A stretch of DNA of 64,000 bases from DATBAX01 sp963723765 (GTDB lineage: Bacteria > Acidobacteriota > Terriglobia > Terriglobales > Acidobacteriaceae). Under the pieces are notes generated by a model. That model was not told where the DNA came from and ran no database searches. It worked only from the letters and a program-made list of their open reading frames with translations. This document shows, in pieces, positions 1 through 7,530 of the stretch (positions are counted from its first letter, which is position 1; each line of letters opens with the position of its first letter). The stretch covers positions 682,001 to 746,000 of the forward strand of contig CAVRSD010000005.1 in the NCBI GenBank assembly GCA_963723765.1. The letters are read 5' to 3'. Position numbers and translations under genes: made by a program.

Positions 1-1157
1 GCTTCAGAAAATTGATCACCGGCTCGGCCCGCAGTGGATGCAGATACGGCTGCACATCCGGCGCCCCTTCCCATTTGTAATCGCCGTGCATACGAGTCGC
101 GATATACCACTGGTTCCCGGCTGCATCTTTCACACTCCCCGAGCGTTCGCCATATTCCTGGTCTTTGACTTCGGCAATCGGCGTCGCTCCCGCCTCCAGA
201 GCACGCTGATAAACCGCATCGCAATCCGGCACATACACGTGGAACGCACTGGGCAGCGGCTCGCCCTTCCATCCCCCACCCGGAATCCCGCCACCAATCA
301 TCAGCATGGAATCGCCAATCCGCACCTCGGCATGCCGTCCTCCCGCCGACTCCCACACTGCGGAACTTTTCTTCGGCGCCAAATGTCTTCTTCACGAAGT
401 CAATCAGCCCGTCTGCATCTCGCGCCACCAGATAGGTCGTCAGCGTACGGTAGCCTGGAGGAACCGGATCCACCACCGGCTTCTTCGCCTCTTGCGGCTT
501 CATCATCGCATCGAAGCGGCGATGCATCTCCTCGGCCGACATGTCTTCCGTCACCGTGGACACGCTCCACACATACCCAAAGGGATCCACCAAAGTTCCC
601 TCGCGGCGCCCGTAGAATTGATCGGTGACCGGCAGTTTCACCTTGGCTCCGGCAGAGACGGCGTGGGCCACGAAAGCGTCTGCGTTAGGAACGTTGAGCG
701 AAATCAGGACGGGTGAATTTCCCAGCGTCTCCGCGCTGTAGCGGCCGCCTTCGGGCCACTCCTCTGTCAGCATGATGGCCGAATCGCCGATCATGATTTC
801 AGCATGCGGAATGCCTCCTCCAACTTCAAAACGCATGATTTCTTTCGCCCCGAAAGCCTGCTTATAGAATTCGATAGCTTTAGCTGCGTCCTTGTAGGTC
901 ATCCTCGGGGATGCCGTGGCACGAACTGCTGCAATTGGTTCTACTGTGGTCGCCATAGATGCACTCCTTTCCAATTCTTTTCTCAAACGAATTTTGAATT
1001 CCTCCCGCGGTAGATCACGCAGTTCAGCGGCGACACGAATCAGCGGGACCACACGCGCATCCGCCCCGCCGCGAGGCGCAGCCTTAGCGTCGCTCAGACG
1101 AGTCACCGCCGCCTGCACCGCTGCGTCGAGTTGTTCGTACACGCTAGCTTTAGCCAT
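1..1157 (-). CDS. VOC (glyoxalase/PhnB-like) two-domain protein, frameshifted and cut by window edge
   Basis: Two consecutive VOC beta-alpha-beta-beta-beta modules are readable. The first has RMTYKDAAKAIEFYKQAFGA and YGRREGTLVDPFGYVWSVST. The second has EVRIGDSMLMIGGGIPGG and GSVKDAAGNQWYIATRM. The modules lie in different frames: one surplus base near 335-345 separates them, so either the gene is broken or the sequence has an error. The 3' end lies outside the window. The reading frame starts at 1157 inside the stop of the sigma-factor gene (ATGGCTAA, 8-base overlap). It gives a 67-residue charged helical extension before an internal ATG at 956, which has its own AGGAG site, so two translation starts are possible. 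VOC/DGPF-type proteins are known partners of some ECF sigma factors; a sensing or detoxifying role here is inference. Confidence 0.72.
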   Translation of the reverse strand, partial: MAKASVYEQLDAAVQAAVTRLSDAKAAPRGGADARVVPLIRVAAELRDLPREEFKIRLRKELERSASMATTVEPIAAVRATASPRMTYKDAAKAIEFYKQAFGAKEIMRFEVGGGIPHAEIMIGDSAIMLTEEWPEGGRYSAETLGNSPVLISLNVPNADAFVAHAVSAGAKVKLPVTDQFYGRREGTLVDPFGYVWSVSTVTEDMSAEEMHRRFDAMMKPQEAKKPVVDPVPPGYRTLTTYLVARDADGLIDFVKKTFGAEEKFRSVGVGGRTACRGADWRFHADDWWRDSGWGMEGRAAAQCVPRVCAGLRCGLSACSGGGSDADCRSQRPGIWRTLGECERCSREPVVYRDSYARRLQMGRGAGCAAVSASTAGRAGDQFSE

Positions 1158-1767
1158 TCCTGCCACCTGGCTTCTTCTCGACCTTCTTCTCTATCTTCTT
1201 GTCGACCTGCTTCTTCTCGACCTGGTCCCTTAAATTTTGCAGGCCCCGGAATTGCAACTGCTTCACCGCGCCCTCGCTGCGTCCGATTTCCCCAGCGATC
1301 TCCCGAATACTCTTCTCCTCCGCAAACCGCATTACCACCACACGCCTCTGATCTTCGGGAAGTTCCTCCACCAGCCGGAATAATCGTGCGCGATGGATCG
1401 CGTCCGCGAAGTCCACTTCCGCCCCTGCAATTTCTTCGGGGTGCTCAAGATCAGACACTTCTTTGGACGACCGTTTCGCCTGATCGACAATGGCGTTCGA
1501 CGCGATCCGGAACAGCCATCCCACAAACGGCACGCCTCGCCACTCGAAACGTTGCAGATTCGTCAGCGCTTTGTGAAAAACTTCAGAAGTCAGGTCTTCG
1601 GCTGTTTCGCGACTGTCCACCCGCCGTGCAATGTAGGCATAAACCTGTTCAAAATGAAGTTCATAGATTTCGGCAAAGCGAGTGGGATCTTTTTGCGCAG
1701 CCGCCACCAGTAGGCGTTCTTCCGCCTCCTTGGGCGATCCTTTCGCTGCCGGCGCTCTAACGGCCAT
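1150..1767 (-). CDS. Sigma-70 family (ECF-type) RNA polymerase sigma factor
   Basis: A 205-residue protein with the two-domain plan of ECF sigma factors. Region 2 is at about residues 30-105 (FAEIYELHFEQVYAYIARRV, then AEDLTSEVFHKAL and FVGWLFRIASNAIVD). Region 4 is at about 130-185 (LPEDQRRVVVMRFAEEKSIR, then IAGEIGRSEGAVKQLQFRGL), with the helix-turn-helix that reads the -35 element. The C-terminus is a lysine-rich tail (VEKKQVDKKIEKKVEKK). It directs core polymerase to a regulon that cannot be told from sequence. An AGAGGA site precedes the ATG. The stop overlaps the start of the VOC gene by 8 bases, so the two are translationally coupled. No zinc-finger anti-sigma gene is present; the helical N-terminus of the VOC protein is the only candidate partner. 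Confidence 0.9.
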   Translation of the reverse strand: MAVRAPAAKGSPKEAEERLLVAAAQKDPTRFAEIYELHFEQVYAYIARRVDSRETAEDLTSEVFHKALTNLQRFEWRGVPFVGWLFRIASNAIVDQAKRSSKEVSDLEHPEEIAGAEVDFADAIHRARLFRLVEELPEDQRRVVVMRFAEEKSIREIAGEIGRSEGAVKQLQFRGLQNLRDQVEKKQVDKKIEKKVEKKPGGRNG

Positions 1768-1831
1768 CGTTCCTCTAACTATAGAACTGCGGGAAGAGAA
1801 AAAGGTTACGGCAAGGATTATCTATGAATCC

Positions 1832-1873
1832 AGGGTGCCCCGTCCTTCCCGCGGTTTTTGCGGGAGGGCGGGG
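1832..1873. repeat. Dispersed terminator-like hairpin repeat, copy 1
   Basis: Inverted repeat of the family that begins GGGTGCCCCGTCC. The arms are GCCCCGTCCTTCCCGC and GCGGGAGGGCGGGG with a T-rich loop. It sits between the sigma-factor start and the 3' end of the next minus-strand gene. Related copies are at 29780-29823, 31107-31143, 33249-33294 and 34741-34793. Confidence 0.8.
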
Positions 1874-1897
1874 ATCTTCGATAGGTTTGTTGCGCCG

Positions 1898-2350
1898 TCA
1901 GGGAAAGGTCAACGCGGCAGGTCCATCAGCATTCTGCATGTTGTACGTGGAAGCCGCCTGGCAGGTGGAATATTCCGCTGGCTGCTCCGAGTCAGAGTTG
2001 GAATCACGGTTCGGATCAGGGTTTGCATCATCGAACCGTTCCTTCTTCGAAGCTTTGTAGCTGCGCATCGTATAGCAGATTTCATCTTGTGCTGGCTCCA
2101 GTTGCGCGGGCCCCAGGTTCGTCGCGAAACGGTCCGGGTCGTTACGCCGTCCCTGCGGTAAGCGATGTTGATCAATCGCCAGGCTTATTGCAGGCTCTTG
2201 TAACAAATCAAAACTATTTGAAGGTGCGAGCGAAACCGATTGCGATGAGTTGGATGGCACCGATGCGGACGAGGATTGAGCACTGGCAGAAACCACCCCT
2301 ACCATCAACAATCCAGATAGAGAGAGAACGAGGAGGCCGGGGATTCTCAT
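1898..2350 (-). CDS. Small exported protein of unknown function
   Basis: 150 residues starting MRIPGLLVLSLSGLLMVGVV, a clear signal peptide ending at SASAQ/S. The start at 2350 is chosen over an upstream in-frame ATG because GGAGGA lies 6 bases before it and because the signal sequence begins there. The mature part is Ser/Asn/Asp-rich and contains two cysteines (EICYTM and YSTCQAA) and a run of acidic, asparagine-rich residues (DANPDPNRDSNSDSE), resembling a flexible or ion-binding segment. I do not recognise the family. It is likely periplasmic or secreted. Confidence 0.6.
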   Translation of the reverse strand: MRIPGLLVLSLSGLLMVGVVSASAQSSSASVPSNSSQSVSLAPSNSFDLLQEPAISLAIDQHRLPQGRRNDPDRFATNLGPAQLEPAQDEICYTMRSYKASKKERFDDANPDPNRDSNSDSEQPAEYSTCQAASTYNMQNADGPAALTFP

Positions 2351-2542
2351 ACGAATTCCTCCGTTGCGAAAATTATAGCTCCAAAATTTCATGGAGTTGC
2401 TTTTATGAATAGACGATCCAGGTTCCTGTTGGATAGCCGGCCAAAACGGTAGTGGGTCTCTATGATGCTGACCCACTACCGCCAAAACCAATTCGTTGTG
2501 TCGAGGGCGGTAAAAAGCGTACGATGCGCCAGGAGAAATTTC

Positions 2543-2815
2543 GTGCCTTGTCTCTTGCTGATTGTCTTCCTCGCGTTTCCCCGGATCGCCCTGGTTGTGT
2601 TGTTCCTCTTCTCAAATTACTTGCAACGCGCCTACCACGGGCTATTGCTGCCTGTACTCGGTTTTCTTTTCTTGCCGCTCACCACGTTGGCGTATGCCTG
2701 GATGACCAATACACACCAGACTATCGCGGGGGTTAATTTGTTGATTCTGATCATCGCGGTGGTGATTGACCTCGGCGGCCTCAGTGGCGGAGAACATCAT
2801 CGACGAACACGATGA
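2543..2815 (+). CDS. Small membrane protein, unknown function
   Basis: 90 residues with three predicted hydrophobic segments: CLLLIVFLAFPRIALVVLFL, LLLPVLGFLFLPLTTLAYAW and VNLLILIIAVVIDLGG. The chosen start is GTG at 2543, seven bases after AGGAG. The open frame extends back to 2462, but that part is hydrophilic and unsupported. The end is charged (GEHHRRTR). It converges with the minus-strand VOC gene only 4 bases away. No function can be assigned. Confidence 0.6.
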   Translation: MPCLLLIVFLAFPRIALVVLFLFSNYLQRAYHGLLLPVLGFLFLPLTTLAYAWMTNTHQTIAGVNLLILIIAVVIDLGGLSGGEHHRRTR

Positions 2816-2819
2816 AGCT

Positions 2820-3596
2820 TCAGCTCGCCTTGCGTGCCGCGCCATTCTGCTTCAATGCAATCCCATCGGGATCCACAATTTTCTGCTGCACCGAATCCCG
2901 CTCGATGGAAAAGGCATCCAGTCCGCTGATCTCCGGCGTCACCGGTGCGGCCTTACGTCCCTCGACCAGATTGATGGCTACGTGATGATGATAGTTATCC
3001 CAGGACATAAATCGAAACGTGCCCCAATCCAAAGTGAGCTTCATCCCCAGCGACTCGTAGAATTCCTGCGAACGATCCAGATCGGAAACCGTGAGGTGCA
3101 TGTGACCAAGTCGCGTGCCGGACGGAAATCCATTCCATTCGGGGCCGGTAAGCTGCGTCAGTTCGTCGAGATCGAGAGCCCATGTCGCCATCTTCACCGT
3201 GCCATCGGACCAGTCCCAGGATTCCGCCGGGCGGTCGGCATACACCTCAATCCCATTGCCTTCCGGATCATAAAAATAAAGCGATTCGCTGACCAGATGA
3301 TCGGCCGATCCCGCGAAGTGCCACTGGTTCAGATACGCCGCGCGCAGAAATGCGCCCAGCGACTGCCGCGCGGGGAGCAATAAAGCAAAGTGATAAAGCC
3401 CGGCGGTCCGCGGCGGACGCTGCCGTCCGCTGGGCAGCAGCTTCAAGCGGAGCGACATGTCTCCGGCGGCCAGAGTGGCTTCCCGCTTGCCGCGTCCAAT
3501 GACGCGCAGTCCAAAGCTTTCATAGAACGCGGTCTGCGCGGGCAGATCCAGTACCTTGAGAGTGATCTCACGAAGAGGCCATGGCTTCGGCGTCAT
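2820..3596 (-). CDS. VOC family protein, catechol-2,3-dioxygenase-like (CatE type)
   Basis: 258 residues made of two VOC domains, about 1-125 and 135-240. Candidate metal ligands are the histidine in GLYHFALLLP, the glutamate in DPEGNGIEVYAD and the histidines in RLGHMHLTVSDL. The pattern FYDPEGNGIEVY is typical of the CatE-like glyoxalase/dioxygenase group (ring-cleaving or unassigned). Substrate cannot be inferred. It stands alone: its 3' end meets the small membrane protein gene and about 240 bases of spacer precede it. Cytosolic; no signal peptide. Confidence 0.8.
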   Translation of the reverse strand: MTPKPWPLREITLKVLDLPAQTAFYESFGLRVIGRGKREATLAAGDMSLRLKLLPSGRQRPPRTAGLYHFALLLPARQSLGAFLRAAYLNQWHFAGSADHLVSESLYFYDPEGNGIEVYADRPAESWDWSDGTVKMATWALDLDELTQLTGPEWNGFPSGTRLGHMHLTVSDLDRSQEFYESLGMKLTLDWGTFRFMSWDNYHHHVAINLVEGRKAAPVTPEISGLDAFSIERDSVQQKIVDPDGIALKQNGAARKAS

Positions 3597-3836
3597 TGCG
3601 CACGCTCCTCGAGCAGGAACCGGTAATTCCCCGGCTCCCCTCCATGGCGCGGATTATAGCTCCAAAACTACTTACCGAAGTCATTGGAATATTAAATGGA
3701 GACTATAAGCACCGAGTGGGGCGCAGATTGGTCGTTAGTCGTTCGTCGTTCGGCTGAATCGGCCGTTATAGCCTATTCGGGCAGCATGGGACCAAGAGCT
3801 TTGGCCAACGACCAACGGCGAACGACCAACGACGGG

Positions 3837-4778
3837 TTACTTCAACCCCGCCTGTCCCAACATTTCCAGAAATTGCTTTTGCGTCCGCATATCGATGGAT
3901 TGGGCCACCAGCTTGCCATCGCGATCATAGACAAAGCTTTTCGGAATGCCCTGCACCTCGAACGCATCATTCACCTTGCGTCCGGGATCAAGCAGGATAG
4001 GATAGGAAATTTTCCGCTCCGTAATAAACGGAGTCACCTTGGCGGCATCTTCGTCGGAAATCGCCAGAATGACCAGTCCCTGATCTTTAAATTTCTGGTA
4101 GAGCGTGTCCAGGTCGGGCATTTCTTTGCGGCATGGCGGACACCACGTCGCCCAGAAATTCACCAGCACCACCTTGCCGCGCAGATCTTTCAGCGTCCAA
4201 CTTTTCCCCTGCAAATCGGTCAGCGTGAAATCGGCCTGCTCCCGGCGATGGTCCGTGGCCTCCAGATTGGCCAGGGCCTCCGCCAGTTGCGGCGTGTTCG
4301 ACGCTGACAAAGGCGCCGTCTCCATGTGCTCATAGCGTGCCAGCGTCGCCAGCTCCATATATGGCTCCGCGGGCTCGCCTTTCTTTCCTCGCGGCACTGC
4401 TTGCTCCTGCAAAGCCAGCGCTAAAGTCGTCGTAACTTCCTGGAGCGTGTCGTGGCCGAAGTCACCTTCGGTGGATAAATTCGCCAGGCCATTCGCCAGC
4501 CGCAACTTGTTGGGGACGACAGGCAGTTTCCGGATTCTCAGCGCCAGATCTTTCGTAGTCTGCGCGCGCACATCGTCGGGCAACCCTCGCAATCCATGCA
4601 GTCCAACCGCGATGGGCTTTTCGTTCTCGCTCCACTGCACCGCCTGTCTCTGCGCCGGCAAATCCAGAGGACGCATCACAAACACCCCGATGATGCTCAT
4701 CCAAAGAGCCGCGGCCAACAGTGTACGAGCTGTCCGCCTGCGAAATATCAAAGCATTTGTAACGTCCATCGGTTTCAT
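3837..4778 (-). CDS. TlpA-like membrane-anchored thioredoxin/thiol-disulfide oxidoreductase
   Basis: About 313 residues. An N-terminal membrane anchor (TLLAAALWMSIIGVFVM) is followed by a helical spacer and a C-terminal thioredoxin fold. The fold carries the redox motif WATWCPPCRKEMP, then the cis-proline segment VQGIPKSFVYDRDGK. This is the TlpA/ResA arrangement, which reduces periplasmic disulfides, for example during cytochrome c maturation. The start at 4778 has GGAG seven bases upstream; the frame extends further but without such a site. Its ATG overlaps the TGA of a 27-codon reading frame (ATGA), so a short membrane peptide is probably co-translated with it. Confidence 0.85.
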   Translation of the reverse strand: MKPMDVTNALIFRRRTARTLLAAALWMSIIGVFVMRPLDLPAQRQAVQWSENEKPIAVGLHGLRGLPDDVRAQTTKDLALRIRKLPVVPNKLRLANGLANLSTEGDFGHDTLQEVTTTLALALQEQAVPRGKKGEPAEPYMELATLARYEHMETAPLSASNTPQLAEALANLEATDHRREQADFTLTDLQGKSWTLKDLRGKVVLVNFWATWCPPCRKEMPDLDTLYQKFKDQGLVILAISDEDAAKVTPFITERKISYPILLDPGRKVNDAFEVQGIPKSFVYDRDGKLVAQSIDMRTQKQFLEMLGQAGLK

Positions 4779-4858
4779 TGGTTTCTCCGAATTACAATCC
4801 ACAGGACGATTGCGACCGCCACGATCAGCGCATACAGAGTGTAGAAAGGCGCAAACAT
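4775..4858 (-). CDS. Candidate 27-residue single-pass membrane peptide (CcmD-like?)
   Basis: The frame reads M-F-A-P-F then YTLYALIVAVAIVLWIVIRR and N-Q. That is one hydrophobic helix followed by two arginines, in the style of the small CcmD heme-exporter subunit. Its TGA overlaps the ATG of the TlpA-like gene in ATGA. No strong ribosome site is visible. The CcmD comparison rests on shape and neighbourhood only. Confidence 0.35.
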   Translation of the reverse strand: MFAPFYTLYALIVAVAIVLWIVIRRNQ

Positions 4859-5030
4859 CAAAGCATATTATCTCGGGATCCAGATTAAAAAGCACCAGCA
4901 CTGATATTTTTCTTTGAATTTTAACGAAGTATAATTGGAACCAATCTGGACGTACCGTTTCTCAAAGCGTCACTCATGAAGTCCCATTCTCAAGATGGCT
5001 GGTGTGTGAACACCAAGAAAGGTTTTCGCT

Positions 5031-5438
5031 ATGGGTTCCAGGAGAATTTATTTGCGTGTTTTACTGCTGTCAGTTTTTGTCATGGCGTTGAGCAGCTTGA
5101 GTCTTGCACAGTATCCGCCACCGCCGCCTCCGGGGCCGGTTTGGGGACATGGAGCCCGCCCGCATCGTGGCGCCTGCTTCTTTAAGGACGTCGATTTCGG
5201 CGGCGAGTATTTTTGCGTACGAGCCGGCCAGTCCTACGGCTACCTGCCGCCGGGCTTCAACGATAAGATTTCTTCCATCCAGGTCTATCGCTCGGCGGTA
5301 TCGTTTTATGCCGACCGCGACTTTGGTGGGGCGAGTGGACAGACGCGGCGCAGCCTCAGCAACTTGAAAGCGTGGCCGCTGCCCACCGACCCGCGCCGCA
5401 CCTGGAACGACCGCATCTCTTCCATCCAGGTCCAGTAG
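5031..5438 (+). CDS. Secreted beta/gamma-crystallin-type (peptidase inhibitor I36-like) protein
   Basis: 135 residues with a signal peptide (YLRVLLLSVFVMALSSLSLA) and a proline-rich linker (QYPPPPPPGPVW). Two Greek-key style motifs follow. One is FFKDVDFGGEYFCVRAG with FNDKISSIQV; the other is FYADRDFGGASGQTRRSLSNL with WNDRISSIQV. The repeated aromatic-x-D-x-D-F-G-G and ISSIQV pairs match the crystallin-like fold used by I36 (SMI-type) metalloprotease inhibitors. An AAAGG site precedes the ATG. An exported binding or inhibitor role is likely; the target is unknown. Confidence 0.78.
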   Translation: MGSRRIYLRVLLLSVFVMALSSLSLAQYPPPPPPGPVWGHGARPHRGACFFKDVDFGGEYFCVRAGQSYGYLPPGFNDKISSIQVYRSAVSFYADRDFGGASGQTRRSLSNLKAWPLPTDPRRTWNDRISSIQVQ

Positions 5439-5465
5439 GCGCTGAGCTGGGACAAATTGGCGTTG

Positions 5466-5508
5466 TGTTCCCCGGGGAACGTTTTGCACAAATGTTCCCC
5501 GGGGAACA
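5466..5508. repeat. Pair of TGTTCCCCGGGGAACA palindromes (parS/NBS-like), locus 1
   Basis: Two 16-bp palindromes, 5466-5481 (last base G instead of A) and 5493-5508 (perfect, embedded in a 22-bp palindrome at 5490-5511), 27 bp apart. A second pair is at 38099-38149, and the flank ATTTTGTAC is shared in inverted orientation. The sequence keeps the TGTT..AACA ends of parS and the CCCGGG centre of the Noc site. This is a candidate protein-binding site; the binder is unknown. Confidence 0.75.
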
Positions 5509-5640
5509 TTTTGTACGTACATCGCTAAAAGCTATTGGGCTGGATGCGGCTCATAGCGCGAGGGTTGCGGTTGGAGCGTGTGTCTTTCTTACCAGCGGAC
5601 ATCTGCGGACCGGCGGGGGTTCCCAAAACGGGACAAGAAT

Positions 5641-5705
5641 GTGGCGCGGACGCCCTCGTCCGTGGGACGGCGTGCAGTGGCAGTTGCGGTGCGGGGCGTG
5701 TGGTC
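5641..5705. repeat. 65-bp dispersed REP-like repeat, copy A
   Basis: Begins GTGG and contains the hairpin CGGACG-CCCT-CGTCCG. A second copy of 65 bases with about seven differences is at 6638-6702. The two copies bracket the HTH/TIR-like gene pair. The rest of 5523-5738 shows nothing else I can name. Confidence 0.75.
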
Positions 5706-5738
5706 GTGTTGCGCCCTGCCCTGAACTTTTGTTTGGGG

Positions 5739-6389
5739 CTAAGCTGGCGCTAGCTCATTGGCGGCTGATCTCGCCAGGATACAAAGCTCACTGAATACTC
5801 GTGCATTGAACGGATCTTTTGCGCCGGCTTTTTTCAGAATACTGTCGAACTGGGTGCGAAGCACTCGGTAAATCTGCATCATTTCTGTCACGGTGGGCTG
5901 GCGGCTGCTGCCTACAAACGCGTTACTCATTTCACGGAATACTCCTTTGATGGTTCCGTCGTGGATATACGCATCGGTGCCATCCAGATCGCTCAAAGAC
6001 TTGCTGATGCGACGCCGCATGGATTCGCAAACCACCCACGCATGATTGCGATGCACAGTTTTCTCCAGAGCCACGGTGATGCCAAGCTCGAACGGCATGT
6101 TGAAGCGGGGAGTTGCGGGAGGCTTGCGGTCCAGTTTTACCCGCGAAAGATCGTGAATCGAATACTGGGATTGCTGGATCAGTGTGAGGATACGGTCAAG
6201 ACGTCTCTGACCGAATGGTATTTCCAAAGTTGCTCGAGGAGTGAATCCGAATGCACTGATGGCGGCAATGTAGGCCAACAGGAGGTTTTCAAAGCCGGGA
6301 TCATACGGGACATTGAGGAACACCGATCCCGGATGAATCTTAGGCTTTGGCGCGCCTGGCCGTCGTTTTTCGGATTTTCGTGCTGGCAT
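5739..6389 (-). CDS. TIR/nucleoside-deoxyribosyltransferase-like protein
   Basis: 216 residues. The motifs are VFLNVPYDPGFENLLLAYIA (first strand and helix), RILTLIQQSQYSIHDLSRV and RFNMPFELGITVAL. The last, with its conserved Glu-x-Gly, resembles the catalytic element of NAD- or nucleoside-cleaving TIR and deoxyribosyltransferase-like folds. I recognise the pattern as a widespread bacterial family but cannot give a proven function. Its start lies 50 bases inside the gene for a small helix-turn-helix protein, so the two form one unit. That pairing, with a RAYT transposase and an Mrr gene next door, suggests a stress or defence module. This is inference. Confidence 0.55.
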   Translation of the reverse strand: MPARKSEKRRPGAPKPKIHPGSVFLNVPYDPGFENLLLAYIAAISAFGFTPRATLEIPFGQRRLDRILTLIQQSQYSIHDLSRVKLDRKPPATPRFNMPFELGITVALEKTVHRNHAWVVCESMRRRISKSLSDLDGTDAYIHDGTIKGVFREMSNAFVGSSRQPTVTEMMQIYRVLRTQFDSILKKAGAKDPFNARVFSELCILARSAANELAPA

Positions 6390-6594
6390 TGCGGGAACTG
6401 TTGTTGCGCGATGTCGTTGTCGTTCCTGATTTCTTGGCCCGGATCACGAATTTCCCAGTGTTGGCATCCCGATAAATCATTTGTCTTACCTGCCGAACCA
6501 GTTCATCGGTGCGCTTTTTCGAGACACCCAGTGTCCTGGCAATGTCACGAACCGTGGCCGGCCGGCTGTTATCGACTTTTATCGCGTGTGCCAT
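6340..6594 (-). CDS. Small helix-turn-helix protein paired with TIR-like gene
   Basis: 84 residues. RPATVRDIARTLGVSKKRTD is a helix-turn-helix of the HTH/IclR-like class, followed by a positively charged tail rich in Lys, Arg, Ser and Thr (KSGTTTTSRNNSSRNAS, IRKTTARRAKA) that could bind nucleic acid. The last 50 bases overlap the start of the TIR-like gene in another frame. It is likely a regulator or DNA-recognition partner of the downstream protein. Confidence 0.6.
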   Translation of the reverse strand: MAHAIKVDNSRPATVRDIARTLGVSKKRTDELVRQVRQMIYRDANTGKFVIRAKKSGTTTTSRNNSSRNASTKIRKTTARRAKA

Positions 6595-6637
6595 GAATTC
6601 ATTATAGTCCCCGGCCGGATTTTTCTAACATTCCCAT

Positions 6638-6702
6638 GTGGCGCGGACGCCCTCGTCCGCGAGACGGCGTGCAGTGGCAGTTGCGCCGCGGGGCGCGTGG
6701 TC
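6638..6702. repeat. 65-bp dispersed REP-like repeat, copy B
   Basis: Near-identical to 5641-5705, with the GTGG start and the same CGGACG/CGTCCG hairpin. It lies just upstream of the HTH gene. Confidence 0.75.
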
Positions 6703-6713
6703 AGGTGGTGGGA

Positions 6714-6957
6714 AGGGCGTCGGCTTCAGCACTGCTAGTTTCATCCCTGCCATAAGAGGCGAAACCAAGATCACGCAAGTTTAGGCGTTTATGCGGCGTC
6801 CGAGGCGCGTGCCGAAATCCCGAGCGAAATCGAGGGAGCCATTTGCGGCACGCACGTTAAGGCCGGCAAGACATCCAAACTCGATCCCATCTCAGGCGCT
6901 TTTTCTTATCCCACTAATTGCAAAGTGGGCGAGAAATGGGGCATCCGGCCAGCACCT
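6714..6957. other. Gene-free stretch with a repeat fragment and a short open frame
   Basis: 6714-6777 is a diverged copy of the repeat at 8007-8053 (core CGGCTTCAGC and AAGAGRCGAA). About 6775-6960 stays open on the plus strand with reasonable codon use (for example GKTSKLDPISGAFSYP) but has no start. It may be a decayed gene fragment; I do not recognise it. Confidence 0.4.
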
Positions 6958-7470
6958 CTAAGCGGAAACCTCCATCCTTGGATCGAGTCCATGTGGGAGC
7001 TCATCAAGCTGTGCTCTGAAATTCAGAGACGAATATGGATAATCTTCTGGCCGCTCCACCAATCCTGCCCGAACTGGGTTGAATTGGATGTAGACGCGAT
7101 GTTTCGCGAAATCCTCTGCATCCCGAACTCGATGATTGGTAAAACTCTGTTGCCACACCGGAATCTTGCAAGTCTTTCCCAGCCGATAGGAGTAGCCTCC
7201 CTTGATAAATTGAACTGCGCGTTCGAGAGAGAAGCTTGGAGCGGGCGTGATCAACAGGTGAAGATGATCCGGCATGATGACAAATTCATGCAGAAGAAAT
7301 TTTCCTTGTTGACGGTAGTGAAAGAAAACCTCTAGCAGGGGCCTTGCCTTGAATTCGTCTCGGAAGATGGGGCGGCGTTGCCATGTGACGGTCGTGATGA
7401 AAAACGTTCTATTCGAATCCATCCTTGCATCGTAATGCGACGGACGGAAATAGGAAGTGAGCTCCGTCAC
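6958..7470 (-). CDS. REP-associated tyrosine transposase (RAYT, IS200-like Y1)
   Basis: The core shows FFITTVTWQRRPIF, then FLLHEFVIMPDHLHLLI with the His-x-His (HLH) metal-binding motif of HUH nucleases, then FIKGGYSYRLGK with the candidate nucleophilic tyrosine. It ends with VYIQFNPVRAGLVERPEDYP, which is diagnostic of RAYTs. Enzymes of this family nick REP hairpins as single strands and are single-copy and domesticated. The start is uncertain: GTG 7470 and ATG 7422 are both possible, while the frame further upstream runs through the REP sequence itself. Three REPINs follow immediately upstream at 7531-7986 and are the likely substrate. Confidence 0.8.
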   Translation of the reverse strand: MTELTSYFRPSHYDARMDSNRTFFITTVTWQRRPIFRDEFKARPLLEVFFHYRQQGKFLLHEFVIMPDHLHLLITPAPSFSLERAVQFIKGGYSYRLGKTCKIPVWQQSFTNHRVRDAEDFAKHRVYIQFNPVRAGLVERPEDYPYSSLNFRAQLDELPHGLDPRMEVSA

Positions 7471-7530
7471 GTGGGATATATTTTCGTCCCAGAATGGGAT
7501 GTCTGGGGTTCCCTGGACGTATGGATCTCC

